In this document: piece by piece, positions 47,987 through 60,269 of the stretch
Layout of the letters: every line of letters begins with the position of its first letter
Numbering within the stretch: position 1 is the stretch's first letter
Assembly: GCA_037974335.1 (NCBI GenBank)
Contig: CM075740.1
Span: forward strand, 13,723,071-13,787,070
DNA from: Prionace glauca
Lineage: Eukaryota > Chordata > Chondrichthyes > Carcharhiniformes > Carcharhinidae
Length of the DNA stretch: 64,000 nt
Reading direction: 5' to 3'
Made by a program: the position numbers and the translations under genes
The notes under the pieces: model-generated
What the model was told of the DNA's origin: nothing
What the model saw: only the letters and a program-made list of their open reading frames with translations
The model's database searches: none

Positions 47987-50900
47987 ATGAGCGAGTGGCT
48001 TCTTGTTTTCAGCTTTACGGCTCTTTGTTTGCAATGTAAGTACGAATTTGGATTTTTTAAAAATCGTTCTCTTCCCCGATCAAATCAAATCAATCCCAAA
48101 TCATATATTTGATTTGGTCGAACAGGACTGCTGAACTGTTTACGGAAGAGTCGCTGAGCAATAACGTTTAATTTTTTCTTTAGGTACCAACGCTGCTTCT
48201 GTGCTAACTCAATCAGCGTCCGTCTCAACTTCACCGGGAAAAACCGTCACAATCACTTGCACCATGTCCGGCGGCAGCATCAGCGGTTACCACACCAGCT
48301 GGTACTGGCAGAAACGTAAAAGTCCCCCTGACTTAGTTTGGAGGGACTATGATTCTTCCAGACCTTCGGGGATTCCTGAGCGATTCACTGGATCGAGGGA
48401 CACATCGAGAAACGTTATGCGGTTAACCATCTCCAATGTAAAGACCGAAGATGTGGCTGAATATTACTGTGGTGCCTGGGAATACACTGTCGGTGGATTC
48501 GTTTTCGGAAAAGGAACGAAACTCTATGTGGGCGGTAAGTAGAATTTTCGCCATGTACATCCAACATTGTTAAACTTCAAATTCTCAATTTATCTACTAG
48601 CGCGGAAATTCTTTGGAACAAACATTGACAATTCATGCATGATGTCTTAGGAATAAGTCTGTTTTCCGTTTGTTGCCAAATGCTCCAGAAAATAGTTGTT
48701 CGAACGTGAGGAAAGGCTGGGGGACTTGAGGTTATTTTCGTTAGAGAGAAGAAGGTTAAGAGGATAACAAGATGATCAGAGGGTTAAATAGGGTGGAGAG
48801 TGAAAGCCTTTTTCCTCGGATGATGATGGCTAACACGAGGGGACATTGCTTTAAATTAAGGGGTGGTAATTATAGGACGGATGTCAGAGGTAGGTTCTTT
48901 ACTCAGAGGGTAGTAAGGGCGTGGAATGCCCTGCCTGCAGCAGTTGTGGACTCGCCAATATTAAGGGCGTTCAAATGGTCAGTGGATAGGCATATGGACA
49001 ACATCGGAATATTTTAGGTTAGAGGGTCATTAGATTGGTTCCACTGGTCGGCGCAACATCGAGGACCGAAGGACCTGTACTGCGCTGTAATGTTCTATGT
49101 TCTAACATCTTCGTTTTTTTTATTTGGAGCGATATTGTGATTGAGCTTGCCGAAATTTAATTTAAATGCATCCATAATACGTGTTCACCTGCATGGGATG
49201 CTATTGAGAAACATACAGATGTTTGTTATTTACTTTATATCACTTTGCAATGAAAGTAGCTGATGTGGAGTTTTAATATGCATATTAAGAGACGTCATTA
49301 GGTGAAATATTTTACAATTCCCCTACGCAATGTTATTAAGTCGTCGCATTCAGGGAGCTGGAGCCTTTGCATTTTCTGGGAAGATTCAGTGATCTTCATA
49401 CTCAGTAGAAATAGTTCCGTTGTTGCGACATTTTCAACATTGTGTTTCATATCAGTCACTTATTTAAAATTTCACCTGTAAATAATATATAATACTAATA
49501 CATCCCGATTAGATCAGGAATTTTTATATCATTTGCACATTTTAAGAATCCGATGTGCTTTTTGAAGATGGGGTAGTGAGATGTCAGTGATAAAATGGAA
49601 ATAGTGATTTGTTTTCTTATGAGAGCCTTTACGGATGAGGACGGTAATGTCTGTTTAGTATGGTAAGTAAAGTAAAAAACACTGGCTAGAGAGAGATTAA
49701 TTGAATTCCATCAAGTTGAACTTCCTTGGTAATCTCTGAGAGCTCACTGATTTTCATCAAGAAATCAAGGCAACTTACTTCCGACAACTGAGCATATGTT
49801 TTTCGCTATTTTCTTTCCTGAGATTATAGGAGGGCGCAAAGCAGGACACGCTCTGCAATTAATGTCATGGTACTTTCCCCCCATCTCTCTCAGCGTATGC
49901 TATAGCAGTGTATAAGCAAAAGACGTTGGTCACACGCAGAGTTTACAAGCGCTGAGAGAACACTACCTTCGAATCTGATTCGTTTTATACGAATGTTGCT
50001 GCGGGATCAATAAATAAAAGTAAATCCCAGATTCAAGAGAATGTTTGCAATCCCTTTGCGCAATTCCAGGAGTAGCAAATTGACACAATTAGAAATTTCT
50101 TCCTCATCCTCGTCCGAATGATTGCCTGAAAAGAAGCATTTTATTATTTCGAACTTCTTGCTTTATTTATTATCACTGTGCTTCAAAGTGCTTTGTGTGC
50201 GACCTGATATTGTGCTCTAAGGTGCCACTCAGTATTCCTCTATAGTGATATTAGGAAGTAGAAATATTTCAGGTTTCTGTAGCAAATGATTCGCTCTATG
50301 CTTGGGAACCTAAAATCTGAAATATCTGGAAGCATTTAAATCAAGCGTTGTTTGGAGATTAACTTTGCCCGGGGTAGTAGTAGTTCCAGCATTTAATCAT
50401 AACCAATCGAAAAACAATTCAGGCACTTGGATGCTGCTTTGTAAGTTGGAACAGTCTGGGACACGTTTCTCTGGAAGAGAGTGTTGGAGGGGGGTTGTGG
50501 GCACCATTTCATACACCGCTACAAAATTGGTAACTTCCTAGACCTTGACGAGGTATTTTCATTTCCGTCTTTCCCCAAATACATAGCGTATATCTATTAC
50601 ATAGTCACTAATAAAATGAGTAAAAAATTTGAAAGATAACGCTGTACGCAGCGGCCTGTAATTTACCGCCGCATGCACTGGGCACTGAGAACAATGCCAG
50701 TGTTTTTAGGGAGGAGATAACAAATGTATTTATTAATTTATTAAACTTTATGTATTAGTGTCATATGCCGGCTATCTTTTAAGAAGCATTTAGATAGTTA
50801 CATGGGTCCTATGGGTATAGAGGGATATGGGCCAAATGCAGGCGATTGGGATTAATTTAGGTGTTTAAAAAAAAGGCGGCGTGGACATGTTGGGCCAAAG

Positions 50901-51948
50901 GCCTGTTTCCATGCTGGAAACCTCTATCACTCTACGATTATAATAGCACATGCAATGAAGTTACTGGCAAAATCCTCTCGTTGCAACACTCAGGTGCCTG
51001 TTCGGGTAGATTGATGGAGAATTTAGCATGGCCAATGCACCTAACCAGCACATCTTACGGACGGCACCACGGAGAAATGAAAGAAGGATCTGGGATAGGA
51101 TTAGATGCAGTAGGGTGAGAAGAATCTCCGGTGGAGCATAAACATCGCCATAGACCATTTGGAGAAACTGGCCTGATTCCCCGCTTAACCTTGCATATAA
51201 TAATCCAACTGAGGTTGTCGCCCTGAACGTTGTTGAATTTACGTAGCAATGTTCGCCATTCATTTGGTGGTGCCGGCACGGTGGTATAGTTGTGGAAAAG
51301 CTGTTCACTCTGCTGCCTCACAGAGCCGCTGGATTCGATTCTGTGCTTAGAAAAGGTGCTCTCTCGGGCTGTAGGTGCACTGTAGGGCTGCTGTGCTTTT
51401 ACGGGAAGAAATCGGGATCTTTAGGGTTTAATCAAAATATGAATGAATATTATTCACAGTGTACGGTGCCCTCTGATACTCTATAATAAATCTAAGTAAT
51501 CTGTGATTAGATAAGGTTCTCATGCTCCAACATATAAATTACATAGTTAAATGGATTTTTTTTTTAATTTTGACTGCATCTAATTCGTCATAGACGTTCA
51601 TACGTTGTTCCTACTTTCTTTACAGAGCCTAAGGCCCCCACTGTCTCTGTCCTTCCGCCTTCATCGGATCAAATCAAAGAAAAGGAGAAGGCCACTCTGG
51701 TGTGTTTTCTTAATGGCTTTAATCCGGGAGTTGTGGAGGTTGAATGGACTGTAGATGGCAGCGTCAGAGGGAATGGCGTTGAGACCAGTCGGATCCAGCA
51801 GGAGGCGGACAACACGTTCAGTGTGAGCAGTTATCTGACTCTGTCAGCCTCTGAGTGGAACTCACACGAGCTTTACTCCTGTGTGGTTAAACACGAGGCC
51901 CTAGCAAACCCGCTTAAAACAACTATAGAGAGGTCTAGCTGCATCTGA
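47987..51948 (+). CDS. Immunoglobulin light chain, germline-joined V-J plus C, three exons, apparently intact
   Basis: This gene encodes an antibody light chain that pairs with Ig heavy chain. Three exons are seen: leader 47987-48035 (16 codons plus one base, hydrophobic), V-J 48184-48534 and C 51626-51948. All introns are phase 1 with GT-AG ends (GTAAGT donors, pyrimidine-rich acceptors). Together they give 723 nt, or 240 residues, with no internal stop. The V domain has Cys42, Trp56 (SWYWQ) and Cys112 (EYYC), then an uninterrupted J with the FGKG motif at 124-127. No recombination signal or gap separates V from J, so the join is germline. The C domain has Cys160, Trp174 and Cys219 and a penultimate Cys239, where light chains bond to heavy chain. 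Germline-joined light chains in small clusters are established for sharks. The C sequence is conserved (TVSVLPPSSDQ). The isotype is not certain; V framework features and the germline join suggest the shark lambda-like (type II/NS3) class. Expressed status is inferred. Confidence 0.93.
48690..49105 (+). mobile_element. CR1 3' end (ttctatg tail) in the light-chain intron
   Basis: It encodes ERLGDLRLFSLERRRLRG, then a C-terminal fragment TRGHCFKLRGGNYRTDVRG and FFTQRVVRAWNALPAAVV, ending with ttctatgttcta. It is 5'-truncated with a frame break near 48765, and in sense with the Ig gene. Confidence 0.85.
50775..50940 (+). mobile_element. CR1 3' tail
   Basis: ttagatagttacatgggtcc, gggtatagagggatatgggc and gttgggccaaaggcctgttt are CR1 C-terminal and tail landmarks. 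Confidence 0.65.
50985..51410. mobile_element. Two decayed SINE pieces in opposite orientation
   Basis: 50985-51058 is a minus-strand core fragment (agcatggccaatgcacctaa). 51268-51410 is a plus-strand head (ggcacggtggtatagttgtg, ctgctgcctcacag, ggattcgattc). Both lie in the V-C intron of the intact light-chain gene. Confidence 0.6.
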
Positions 51949-53640
51949 TGCAAGAATACTGAGTATTCTTCAGTTGTAACCTTACTGAACGTCAGCGGAG
52001 CAAAATTGGAACTTAATGGTGAATTTTTATTTTAAATGCTGTATTTGAAATAAGAACAAAAACCCAATTAGTTTATGCTAAACCATTGTGAGGATGTGCT
52101 GCAGTGTAATAAAATTATTCTTTCAGTGTGTCAGTTTATAATATCTTTTACTTACTTCAATGTTCTTCGAATTTCTGGCCATTTTAAATTTCCTGATGGC
52201 GAGGCTGTATCCCTATAATCTTTTGGACATTTATAGAAAACACTTGTTCGAAATAACGATTTTACAAAATTAATGGTTGGTCACTTGGTACCGATATAAA
52301 CCATCAAATGCTACATTGGCTTTAATACCTTACATAATGATTGAAATACCTTCTGCCTGTGATGGAGTTAATCATTCGCCCTTGTTCTGTGTGACCTCAG
52401 TGTGGAACCAAATACAGTCCCAGGGCAAGCTTGGAAAATATATATAGTAATCAGGACCCATCAGAACCAGGTGGGAACCTGAGCTTAAAAATGAATTGCT
52501 TCAGCAAGAAGTGTACACGTGTCCTAGAATCGATCAAGTACATTGAATGAACAGTTTTACCAAGCTGTGGATATTTGATCAGCGATAGTTACTTTTAAGA
52601 AAATGTCGAATCTTTTGTTTAGTTAGGAGAATATTGGTACAAATACATCGCCAGCCGTGTCGCTGGGCGTCTGACAGCCGAAGTATTGAAGGTTTGCAGC
52701 AACACTCGGTCTCAGCTGCTGCAAAAAGTGTTTTGTCACCTATCAGAATTCCAAAAGCGAAAGTAAGAACAAGGCGGCAAAGTGTGCTTGCTGCAGCTGA
52801 GCTAGTTGCCGATCGGAAAGAGAAATAAGGAGAGAGGGGCAACAAAGTCTAAGTGTTACAGGGTGGGAAGCGATACCACAACTGAATTAGTGCCGAAGAA
52901 TGCTGGTAACTTTAAATGCGTTGAGCAGGCAGGGGAAGCTGATTACCAGGATCCAACGTGAGGCATTAGCTATTGGCCAGAGGCTGTGACATAGCTGAAT
53001 CAACTGGTCATATCGATTGCGACAAAATATTGGCAGACGAAGCAAATCTCACGGGGCTGATACGCAGTCAGACGTCCTCTGCTACAGACTTCGGTAAAGA
53101 CTATCGTTCAGGCGTACGAACACTGATTACATTCTGGAATACATGAGCCAGGACCCGTGAGCTTGCAAACAGTGTAGCAGGACAGGGCAGAAAGAGCATG
53201 CGTCACATCTAAAAGCGGATTCACGACAGTGAAAAGAAAATGGGTTAAGTAAACAATCGCAGAGACTGAGGGTTGAGGCAAATATGTTTCTTTGCGCTGT
53301 TTTATTGTGAATTTGTCAGCTAAACTGCAGTTTGCAGAATCTTGCAGAGTCTGGCTCCACCTCTTCAGAATGTCACTGTTGAAAGCGTAAAACCGTATGT
53401 CAATTAACGTTAAGGACGGAACATAAATGTTATCGTTGAATACATAAAGTTTCCTCAATTGATAAACTTAAAGGAGGGGCAGGGAAACAGAGTCGCCTGT
53501 CCAGTGCTCTCCTCAGAGTCTTTCCCTCTTCTCCCATTCGTACAGCCTCGTTTTCTTGAGCACATTCAAAACTCTGCCGATTCCCCGTTCGCAGCACTTG
53601 CAGCACCCCCGTCAGAGGAACATAGGGCGGGAGGAACCGG
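51949..53640. other. 3' flank of the intact light-chain gene
   Basis: After the poly(A) signal there is AT-rich DNA with no recognised gene. Frames of 64-116 codons (52579-52845, 52634-52828, 53108-53458) have no domain or context. Confidence 0.4.
52108..52113 (+). terminator. Poly(A) signal AATAAA of the intact light-chain gene
   Basis: AATAAA stands 160 bases after the stop codon inside the string gtgtaataaaat. The same string occurs after the pseudogene C exon on the minus strand (18391-18396), so it is conserved between the two clusters. Confidence 0.75.
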
Positions 53641-54900
53641 GAAAATGTAGGCCAGTAAGCCTAACATATGCCTCTGGGATAATGCTAACTTTTTTTTAGT
53701 GAATACTGGGAAGAGGCTTTGAAAACAACATGTAATCAAAAAGAGTCAACGTAGTTTCATAAGAAGTAGGTCGTGGCTGACAAATTCATTATAGTTCTTT
53801 GAAGGCTTTACAGGCAAAAAGGAACCCCAGCAGATATAGACGATTTTGATTTCCAAATGCATTCAATAAGGTGCCATGTACAAGTTTATTACTGAACATG
53901 TTAGCGTTGGTGCACTAAATGAACACAGATAGACAATAAGCCAACTAACATCTAATATAGAGCCTGGCAAACGAGCCATTCCTCAATTAACAAAGTAATT
54001 GGTGGAGGGCCGGACGTTATGGAGTGTCAACTTTTTACGATCTATATCAAGGGCGGATGAAAAGACCATGTGTATATAACAAATTTGCTGACCATATACC
54101 GGTAACCAAGAAAGCAACTTTCGAGCAGGCTAAAAAAGTGTCTGAAAGGGGGTATAGATGAGATAAGCGGGTGGGTAAAATTTACCAATGGAGTATAATG
54201 TGCGGAAATGTGGGTTTCCGAATTTGGCTGGAGAAGTAGAAAAACTGAGCATTTTTTAGATGAAGAGAGACTGCCGAATTCTACAGAATAGAGATTCATG
54301 AAGCACAAAAGGTTAGCGTGCAGGTGCAGCAAGTAATTAGGAAGAAAAATAAAGTATTAGAATTTAATGGAATGGTGAACTGTAAAAATAAAAAAGGTTT
54401 GGTATTGCTGGTGATATTGATGAAACCGTAAGTAGACTATCTCGCCGTTTGGTCTCTTTGCTTGAGGAGTTATAGTGGTGCATTAGTGAAAGTTTCAGGG
54501 ACGGCCAGCAGTTGATCTTGGGGATGATGTCATTGCCTCAGGACGGAAGGTTAAGCAACTGTCATCAATGTTCTTCAGAAGAGTGAAAGGTGAACTTATT
54601 TTTAAAAATCTACGTTTCTGATGAACGTCAATAGGTTAAATACTGGGAACATGTTTCTCGTAGTTGGAGAGCTTAGAACTATTGGCACTATCTCAAATTC
54701 AGGTGTCTCCCATTTAAGGTACGGATGAGGGAGAATTTATCGTCTTAGATCATGGTCCTATTTCCATGGGAAATAGGAGTCTGGATCACTGAATGCAGTC
54801 AAAGCAGAGATAGAAGGGTTTTTGAACGACAAGGGTGTCAATAGTTAAGGGAGGGAGGGAGGAAAGTAAATTTTAGGCAACAATCAAATCAGCCATGATC
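53640..54900 (+). mobile_element. Ancient CR1 remnant
   Basis: Weak plus-strand RT traces in order: a DFDFQMHSIRCH-like piece (53840), LFTIYIKG near 54030, NKFADHIPVT near 54080, then VSVQVQQVIRKKNKVLEF near 54318-54365 and the C-terminal end to 54890. Heavily broken. Confidence 0.6.
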
Positions 54901-55340
54901 TTGTTGAATGATGGAGCAGGCTCGAGAGCCAGATTGCCTACTTTGCTGCCTTTTCGCACGTTCTTGTGATAGTTGGAGGCTTTGTTCCTCGTCAATTAGC
55001 TCATTGGCTGCTCTGAATGTTAATGGCCTTGTCCCCTTAACTTTACTGATCCTGCCTCAGAAAAATTCACTAACCTCCTTAAAAGATAAATAAACCGACC
55101 TATTTTAATCAAGTTTTGGGTGAAGTCTATTCTGGATCCTCATTTCGCTTTGTACCACGAAGTATACTGAGAACCCTTGGGTGGCAAATATGTAATTGTA
55201 ACGAAAAAGCCCACTTCTCCTGAACTAATTCAGTCATAGAAACCACATTCATTAGATTCTATGCTCACGGAATACACGTCTACGCAGCCAGTTCCTGTAA
55301 CATTTTAGACATGGTATCATTATGGATAATTTTCTCTGTC
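54901..55340. other. No supported gene
   Basis: Possible further LINE debris; nothing certain. Confidence 0.35.
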
Positions 55341-55353
55341 CTGCCTAATTTGG

Positions 55354-55850
55354 TAAAAAGTCTGACAACACCAGGTTTTAGTCCAACCTATTTATTTGAT
55401 AATATACTCACAAGCTTTCGGGGTTAGTCCCTTCGTCAGGTGAATGGAGAGTTCTGGCCTCAGACAGAGCACATAAAGCACAGACAGTTTAGAGATTACT
55501 GATTAGAATGCGAATCCTTACACCTAACGCAAGACCTGAAGTGGCTGTGAGTGGAAGGAGCACTGATCACAGTTTAAAGAGATGTGTATTGTCTCCAGAC
55601 AGTACAGTAAGTGAGGTTGTGCAAACCCAGGCAAGTCACGGGGGTTACAGATAGTGCGACATGAACCCAAGATCCCTGTTGAAACCGTCCTCATGTGTGC
55701 GGAACTTGGCTATCAGTCTCTGTTCAGTGACTCTGCGCTGTCGTGTGTCGTGAAGGCCACCTTGGAGAATGCTTACCCGAAAGTCAGAGGCTGAATGTCC
55801 GTGACCACTGAAGTGTTCGCCAACAGGAAGGGAACAGTCTTGCCTGGTGA
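55354..55850 (-). repeat. Terminal inverted copy of the Penelope-like element 3' end
   Basis: Reverse complement of 58265-58735. It includes the end of the GIY-YIG coding region and the 3' UTR, ending in taaaaagtctgacaacacca. Confidence 0.9.
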
Positions 55851-58780
55851 CTACCGGATCCAAGTGGAGAGGATCTCCAAGAAGATTGCGCATATCGACA
55901 CAGACATCAAGTTTTTACAGAGATGCAAGAAAGCAGACATGATACCAAAAGGACTACAGATCACGAACCCACTCAGGGCAACCTATAACACAGACTACGC
56001 TGAGACTGTGCCGTCGCACCTCTCTCACACTTCTCAACCACCTCATACACCAGCTTTACAGCAAACGCCGCACCCTGAAAACTAAAATGGAATACATTTT
56101 CTCAACTTGTGCTCAGGATGCAGACCAACTGCGAAACTCTGCCAAGCAGATGAGACAAAGAAACTACACCACCTACATGCACACCAAGAATAGGAAACTT
56201 GAGAATCTCGGCATCGCCGCCAGCAACAACCAAGCCTCCCCCGGCACCACAGTAGAAAACAGCACTACTGCAGGGAGGTCTATTGTCAACTTGTCGCACT
56301 ACACACTTCAACCAGATGAAATCGAAGTTCTCAGCCGAGGGCTCAATTTCTGCCCCACCACCAAAATGGACCCCATCAGTCTCGCAGCAGACACAGAGGA
56401 ATTCATCAGGCGAATGAGGCTGCGGGAGTTTTTCCACAAACCCCAAAAAGTCAGCAGCGAACACAATGAGACAGTCAATGAACCAGAACAGCTGACAGAG
56501 AGATCCGCAGTGCAACAGTCTAAGAGGAAGGAATCCAATTGGACTCCTCCGGAAGGCCGCTGCCCTCGACTGGACTTGTATGCCCAAACCATCAGGAGGT
56601 GCGTAAACACCAGATTCATCAACCGCACTCACAAGACAGCCCCAAACATCACCCAAGCACAACGCAACGCCATCCACGATCTCAAGACAAACCGCAACAT
56701 TGTCATACTGAACAGAACGGATTACTGTAAAGAAGTGTACCGACAACTAAACAATGAGGAACACTACAGACAATTACCCACAGATCCGACCAAAGAACAC
56801 ACTCGTCAACTCAACAATCTGATCAAGACCTTTGATCTGGACCTTCAGAGCACCCTCCGTGCTCTCATTCCACGTACTCCCCGCATTGGAGATCTCTACT
56901 GCCTCCCAAAGATACACAAGGCAAACACACCTGGCCGTCCCATCGTATCGGGCAATGGTTCTGTGTGAGAACCTCTCCGGCTACGTCGAGGGCATCCTGA
57001 AACCCATTGTACAAAGAACCCCCAGCTTTTGTCGCGACACTACGGACTTCCTACTGAAACTCAGCACACATGGAGCAGTTGAACCAGGGACACTCCTCGT
57101 CACAATGGATGTCTCGGCGCTCTACACCAACATCCCCCACAACGATGGCATTGCTGCGACTGCCTCAGTACTCAATGCTGACAACTGCCAGTTTCCAGAT
57201 GCAATTTTACAACTCATCCGCTTTATCCTGGACCACAATGTCTTCACCTTCAACAACCAGTTTTTCATCCAGACACATGGAACAGCCATGGGGACCAAAT
57301 TTGCACCTCAATATGCTAACATCTTCATGCACAGGTTCGAACAAGACTTCTTCACTGCACAGAATCTTCAACCGATGCTGTACACTAGATACATCGATGA
57401 CATTTTCTTCCTTTGGCCTCATGGTGAACAATCACTGAAACAACTATATGATGATATCAACAAATTCCACCCCACCATCAGACTCACCATGGACTATTCC
57501 CCAGAATCAGTTGCATTCTTGGACACACGCATTTCCATTAAGGACGGTCACGTCAGCACCTCACTGTACCGCAAGCCCACAGACAATCTCACAATGCTCC
57601 ACTTCTCCAGTTTCCACCCTAAACATGTTAAAGAAGCCATTCCCTATGGACAAGCCCTCCGTATACACAGGATTTGCTCAGATGAGGAGGATCGTGACAG
57701 ACACCTCCAGACCCTGAAAGATGCCCTCATAAGAACAGGATATGGTGCTCGACTCATAGATCGGCAGTTCCGACGCGCCACAGCGAAAAACCGCACCGAT
57801 CTCCTCAGAAGGCAAACACGGGACACAGTGGACAGAGTACCCTTCGTCGTCCAGTACTTCCCCGGAGCAGAGAAGCTACAACATCTTCTCCGGAGTCTTC
57901 AACATATCATTGATGAAGACGAACATCTCGCCAGGGCTATCCCCACACCCCCACTTCTTGCTTTCAGACAACCACACAACCTCAAACAGACCATTGTTCG
58001 CAGCAAACTACCCAGCCTTCAGGAGAACAGTGACCACAATATCACACAACCCTGCCACAGCAACCTCTGCAAGACATGCCGGATCATCGACATGGATACC
58101 ATCATCACACGTGAGAATACCATCCACCAGGTACATGGTAAATACTCTTGCAACTCGGCCAACGTTGTCTACCTGATACGTTGCAAGAAAGGATGTCCCG
58201 AAGCATGGTACATTGGGGAGACCATGCAGACGCTACGACAACGGATGAATGAACATCGCTCGACAGTCACCAGGCAAGACTGTTCCCTTCCTGTTGGCGA
58301 ACACTTCAGTGGTCATGGGCATTCAGCCTCTGACCTTCGGGTAAGCATTCTCCAAGTCAGAGTCGCTGAACAGAGACTGATAGCCAAGTTCCGCACACAT
58401 GAGGACGGTCTCAACAGGGATCTTGGGTTGATGTCGCACTATCTGTAACACCCGTGACTTGCCTGGGTTTGCAAAACCTCACTTACTGTACTGTCTGGAG
58501 ACAATACACATCTCTTTGAACTGTGATCAGTGCTCCTTCCACTCACATTATCAGCCACTTCAGGTCTTGGGTTAGGTATAAGGATTCGCATTCTAATCAG
58601 TAATCTCTAAACTGTCTGTGCTTTATATGCTCTGTCTGAGGCCAGAACTCTCCATTCACCTGACGAAGGGACTAAAGCTTGTAAGTATATTATCAAATAA
58701 ATAGGTTGGACTAAAACCTGGTGTTGTCAGACTTTTTACTGTGTTTACGCCAGTCCAACGCCGGCATACCCACATCATGA
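55354..58780 (+). mobile_element. Penelope-like element (reverse transcriptase plus GIY-YIG), near complete
   Basis: A retroelement that copies by reverse transcription and uses a GIY-YIG nuclease. The ends are marked by a 13-bp direct duplication, ctgcctaatttgg, at 55341-55353 and 58781-58793. The first 490 bases (55354-55850) are an inverted copy of the 3' end (58265-58735), typical of Penelope-like elements. Coding runs from about 56087 to 58448. The RT shows motif A (TMDVSALYTNIPH), the region KFAPQYANIFMHRFEQ and motif C (YIDDIFFLW). A CxxC-bearing linker (CKTC) and a GIY-YIG domain follow (VVYLIRCKKGC, WYIGETMQTLRQRMNEH). The Cys-rich linker suggests the Neptune group, with moderate confidence. 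About one reading-frame break is seen, otherwise well preserved, so a fairly young fossil. Confidence 0.93.
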
Positions 58781-58799
58781 CTGCCTAATTTGGACATGT

Positions 58800-60240
58800 A
58801 TTTCCTAAGATGTGCTGCCCAGAAAAGAGCAGGTGATTCTACATGTGGTCAAACCAGATATTAATATAACTTTATAATGGCTACCAGGGGACAGTCAAAA
58901 CAGTTGGCTAAATGGTCAGTACTGTGAGCTTGATTTCAGCTTTGACCGGATGCCTGCCCATCCACCCCATCATTGAGAGTGGAAGGCAATGGCCGCACAA
59001 CCGAGGATGACGCATCCGGAAACAATGATTTTGGGCAAAGAATGCGACAACTATCCATGTACATCACAGTCGTTTTGAGATAAAGGCCATTTTTTTTACC
59101 CGTTTTGTTTCCTGGATTTAACTTGCGGCGGAAGAGGCCATTTCCAGAACGCCAGCCTGATAGATTTCGCTGCGCGGGCAGGATTAGGGAGGAGTAGTCT
59201 CTCCTGAATGAGACTCAAGGTCCATCTGATATGGAAAGATGGAGGTTTATGTGGGCAAGTATCAAACCGTCCATTTTAGTCTTGAGGATGACAACTCAGA
59301 TATTTACTTCATTCTAGAATCGATGGATGAACAAAGGGATTTAGGTGGCTGCATGCAAAAGCCACTCAAAATGATGGAATAGTTGAAAAGGAAAAGTCAA
59401 ACAGAAGGTCGCACTCTACCACAGACGCATTAGAATTACAAAGTGAGGGTATGATGCAGGTTTTTTTGGATAACAGAGTTGCCTGCCCCACAAGTAAATA
59501 GGTTAGAAGTCCCAACATCAAGATCCATCTCCTGAAGAAGGGACCTCACAGTAGCCTTCGCAGTGAAAGCCATCGGGCTACCCATCTTAACTTCGCTTTC
59601 CTCGGGGGCACGTGAAATACAGAAGGCGGAATGCGTAACATCTTAAAAGGCTTTAAACGGCCGAAGATTGGGCGGGCTGCCTAACACTCCTTGTTCAGTA
59701 TAATGAAGGTGTCTGGTCCGGAGTGCGCGGGAAGGCATTGTGGCCTTATGGTCAAATAGAGCGCAACGTGAGCCGTTAAACAGTAGACAAAGACGGTGAT
59801 GCAGCTAAGTAAAATCTCGGCCCTTAGCAACGAATATGACCCAATATTGGTAGATGAGACCTAACTTAAACCCTCACTTATTAACCCGGACTCCACTGTG
59901 CCAGACTTGAGTGAAGATTTCCTGAGCTGGCAAATAAGCTGGTATGACCGGTGGACAAACGCAGAACGAACATTTCTTACATTTAAGTAAATATTCAAAC
60001 TTTTAGGAAACTTGATTAAGTAGTCACCCTCAGAGTTCGAAGGTTGAGATAGCCTATGCCAGTAACTTTTCTTGTTGACTGTCGTGTTTTATTTTAAATT
60101 TCTCCATGATACTGTAGTCTGTAGTTCTTTGTCAGGGGCGGCTTCACCTCTTTACGTAGCCACTCTTAAAAGCGTAACCCCTTTGTAGAACTTATTTTAA
60201 TTCCAGAAAGATTGGTGCATATATTTATAACCTGAAATTC
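58800..60240. other. Old LINE debris and unidentified sequence
   Basis: 59315-59470 recalls a CR1 RT segment (MDEQRDLGGCMQKPLKMME). The rest shows no gene. Confidence 0.4.
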
Positions 60241-60269
60241 TACTTTCCTTCCCATTATTAAATTCAGCC

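Larger units (their letters stand above)
48535..51625 (+). other. V-to-C intron of the intact light-chain gene
   Basis: This 3,091-base intron has a GTAAGT donor and a ctttacag acceptor. It holds a CR1 3' end (48690-49105), another short CR1 tail (50775-50940) and two SINE pieces (50985-51410). The stretch 49110-50770 is AT-rich, and I see nothing recognisable in it; an enhancer could hide there but no motif is claimed. No second J segment was seen. Confidence 0.8.

Noticed and set aside
56102-56746. A 214-codon minus-strand frame
   Set aside because: Shadow of the Penelope-like coding region on the plus strand.
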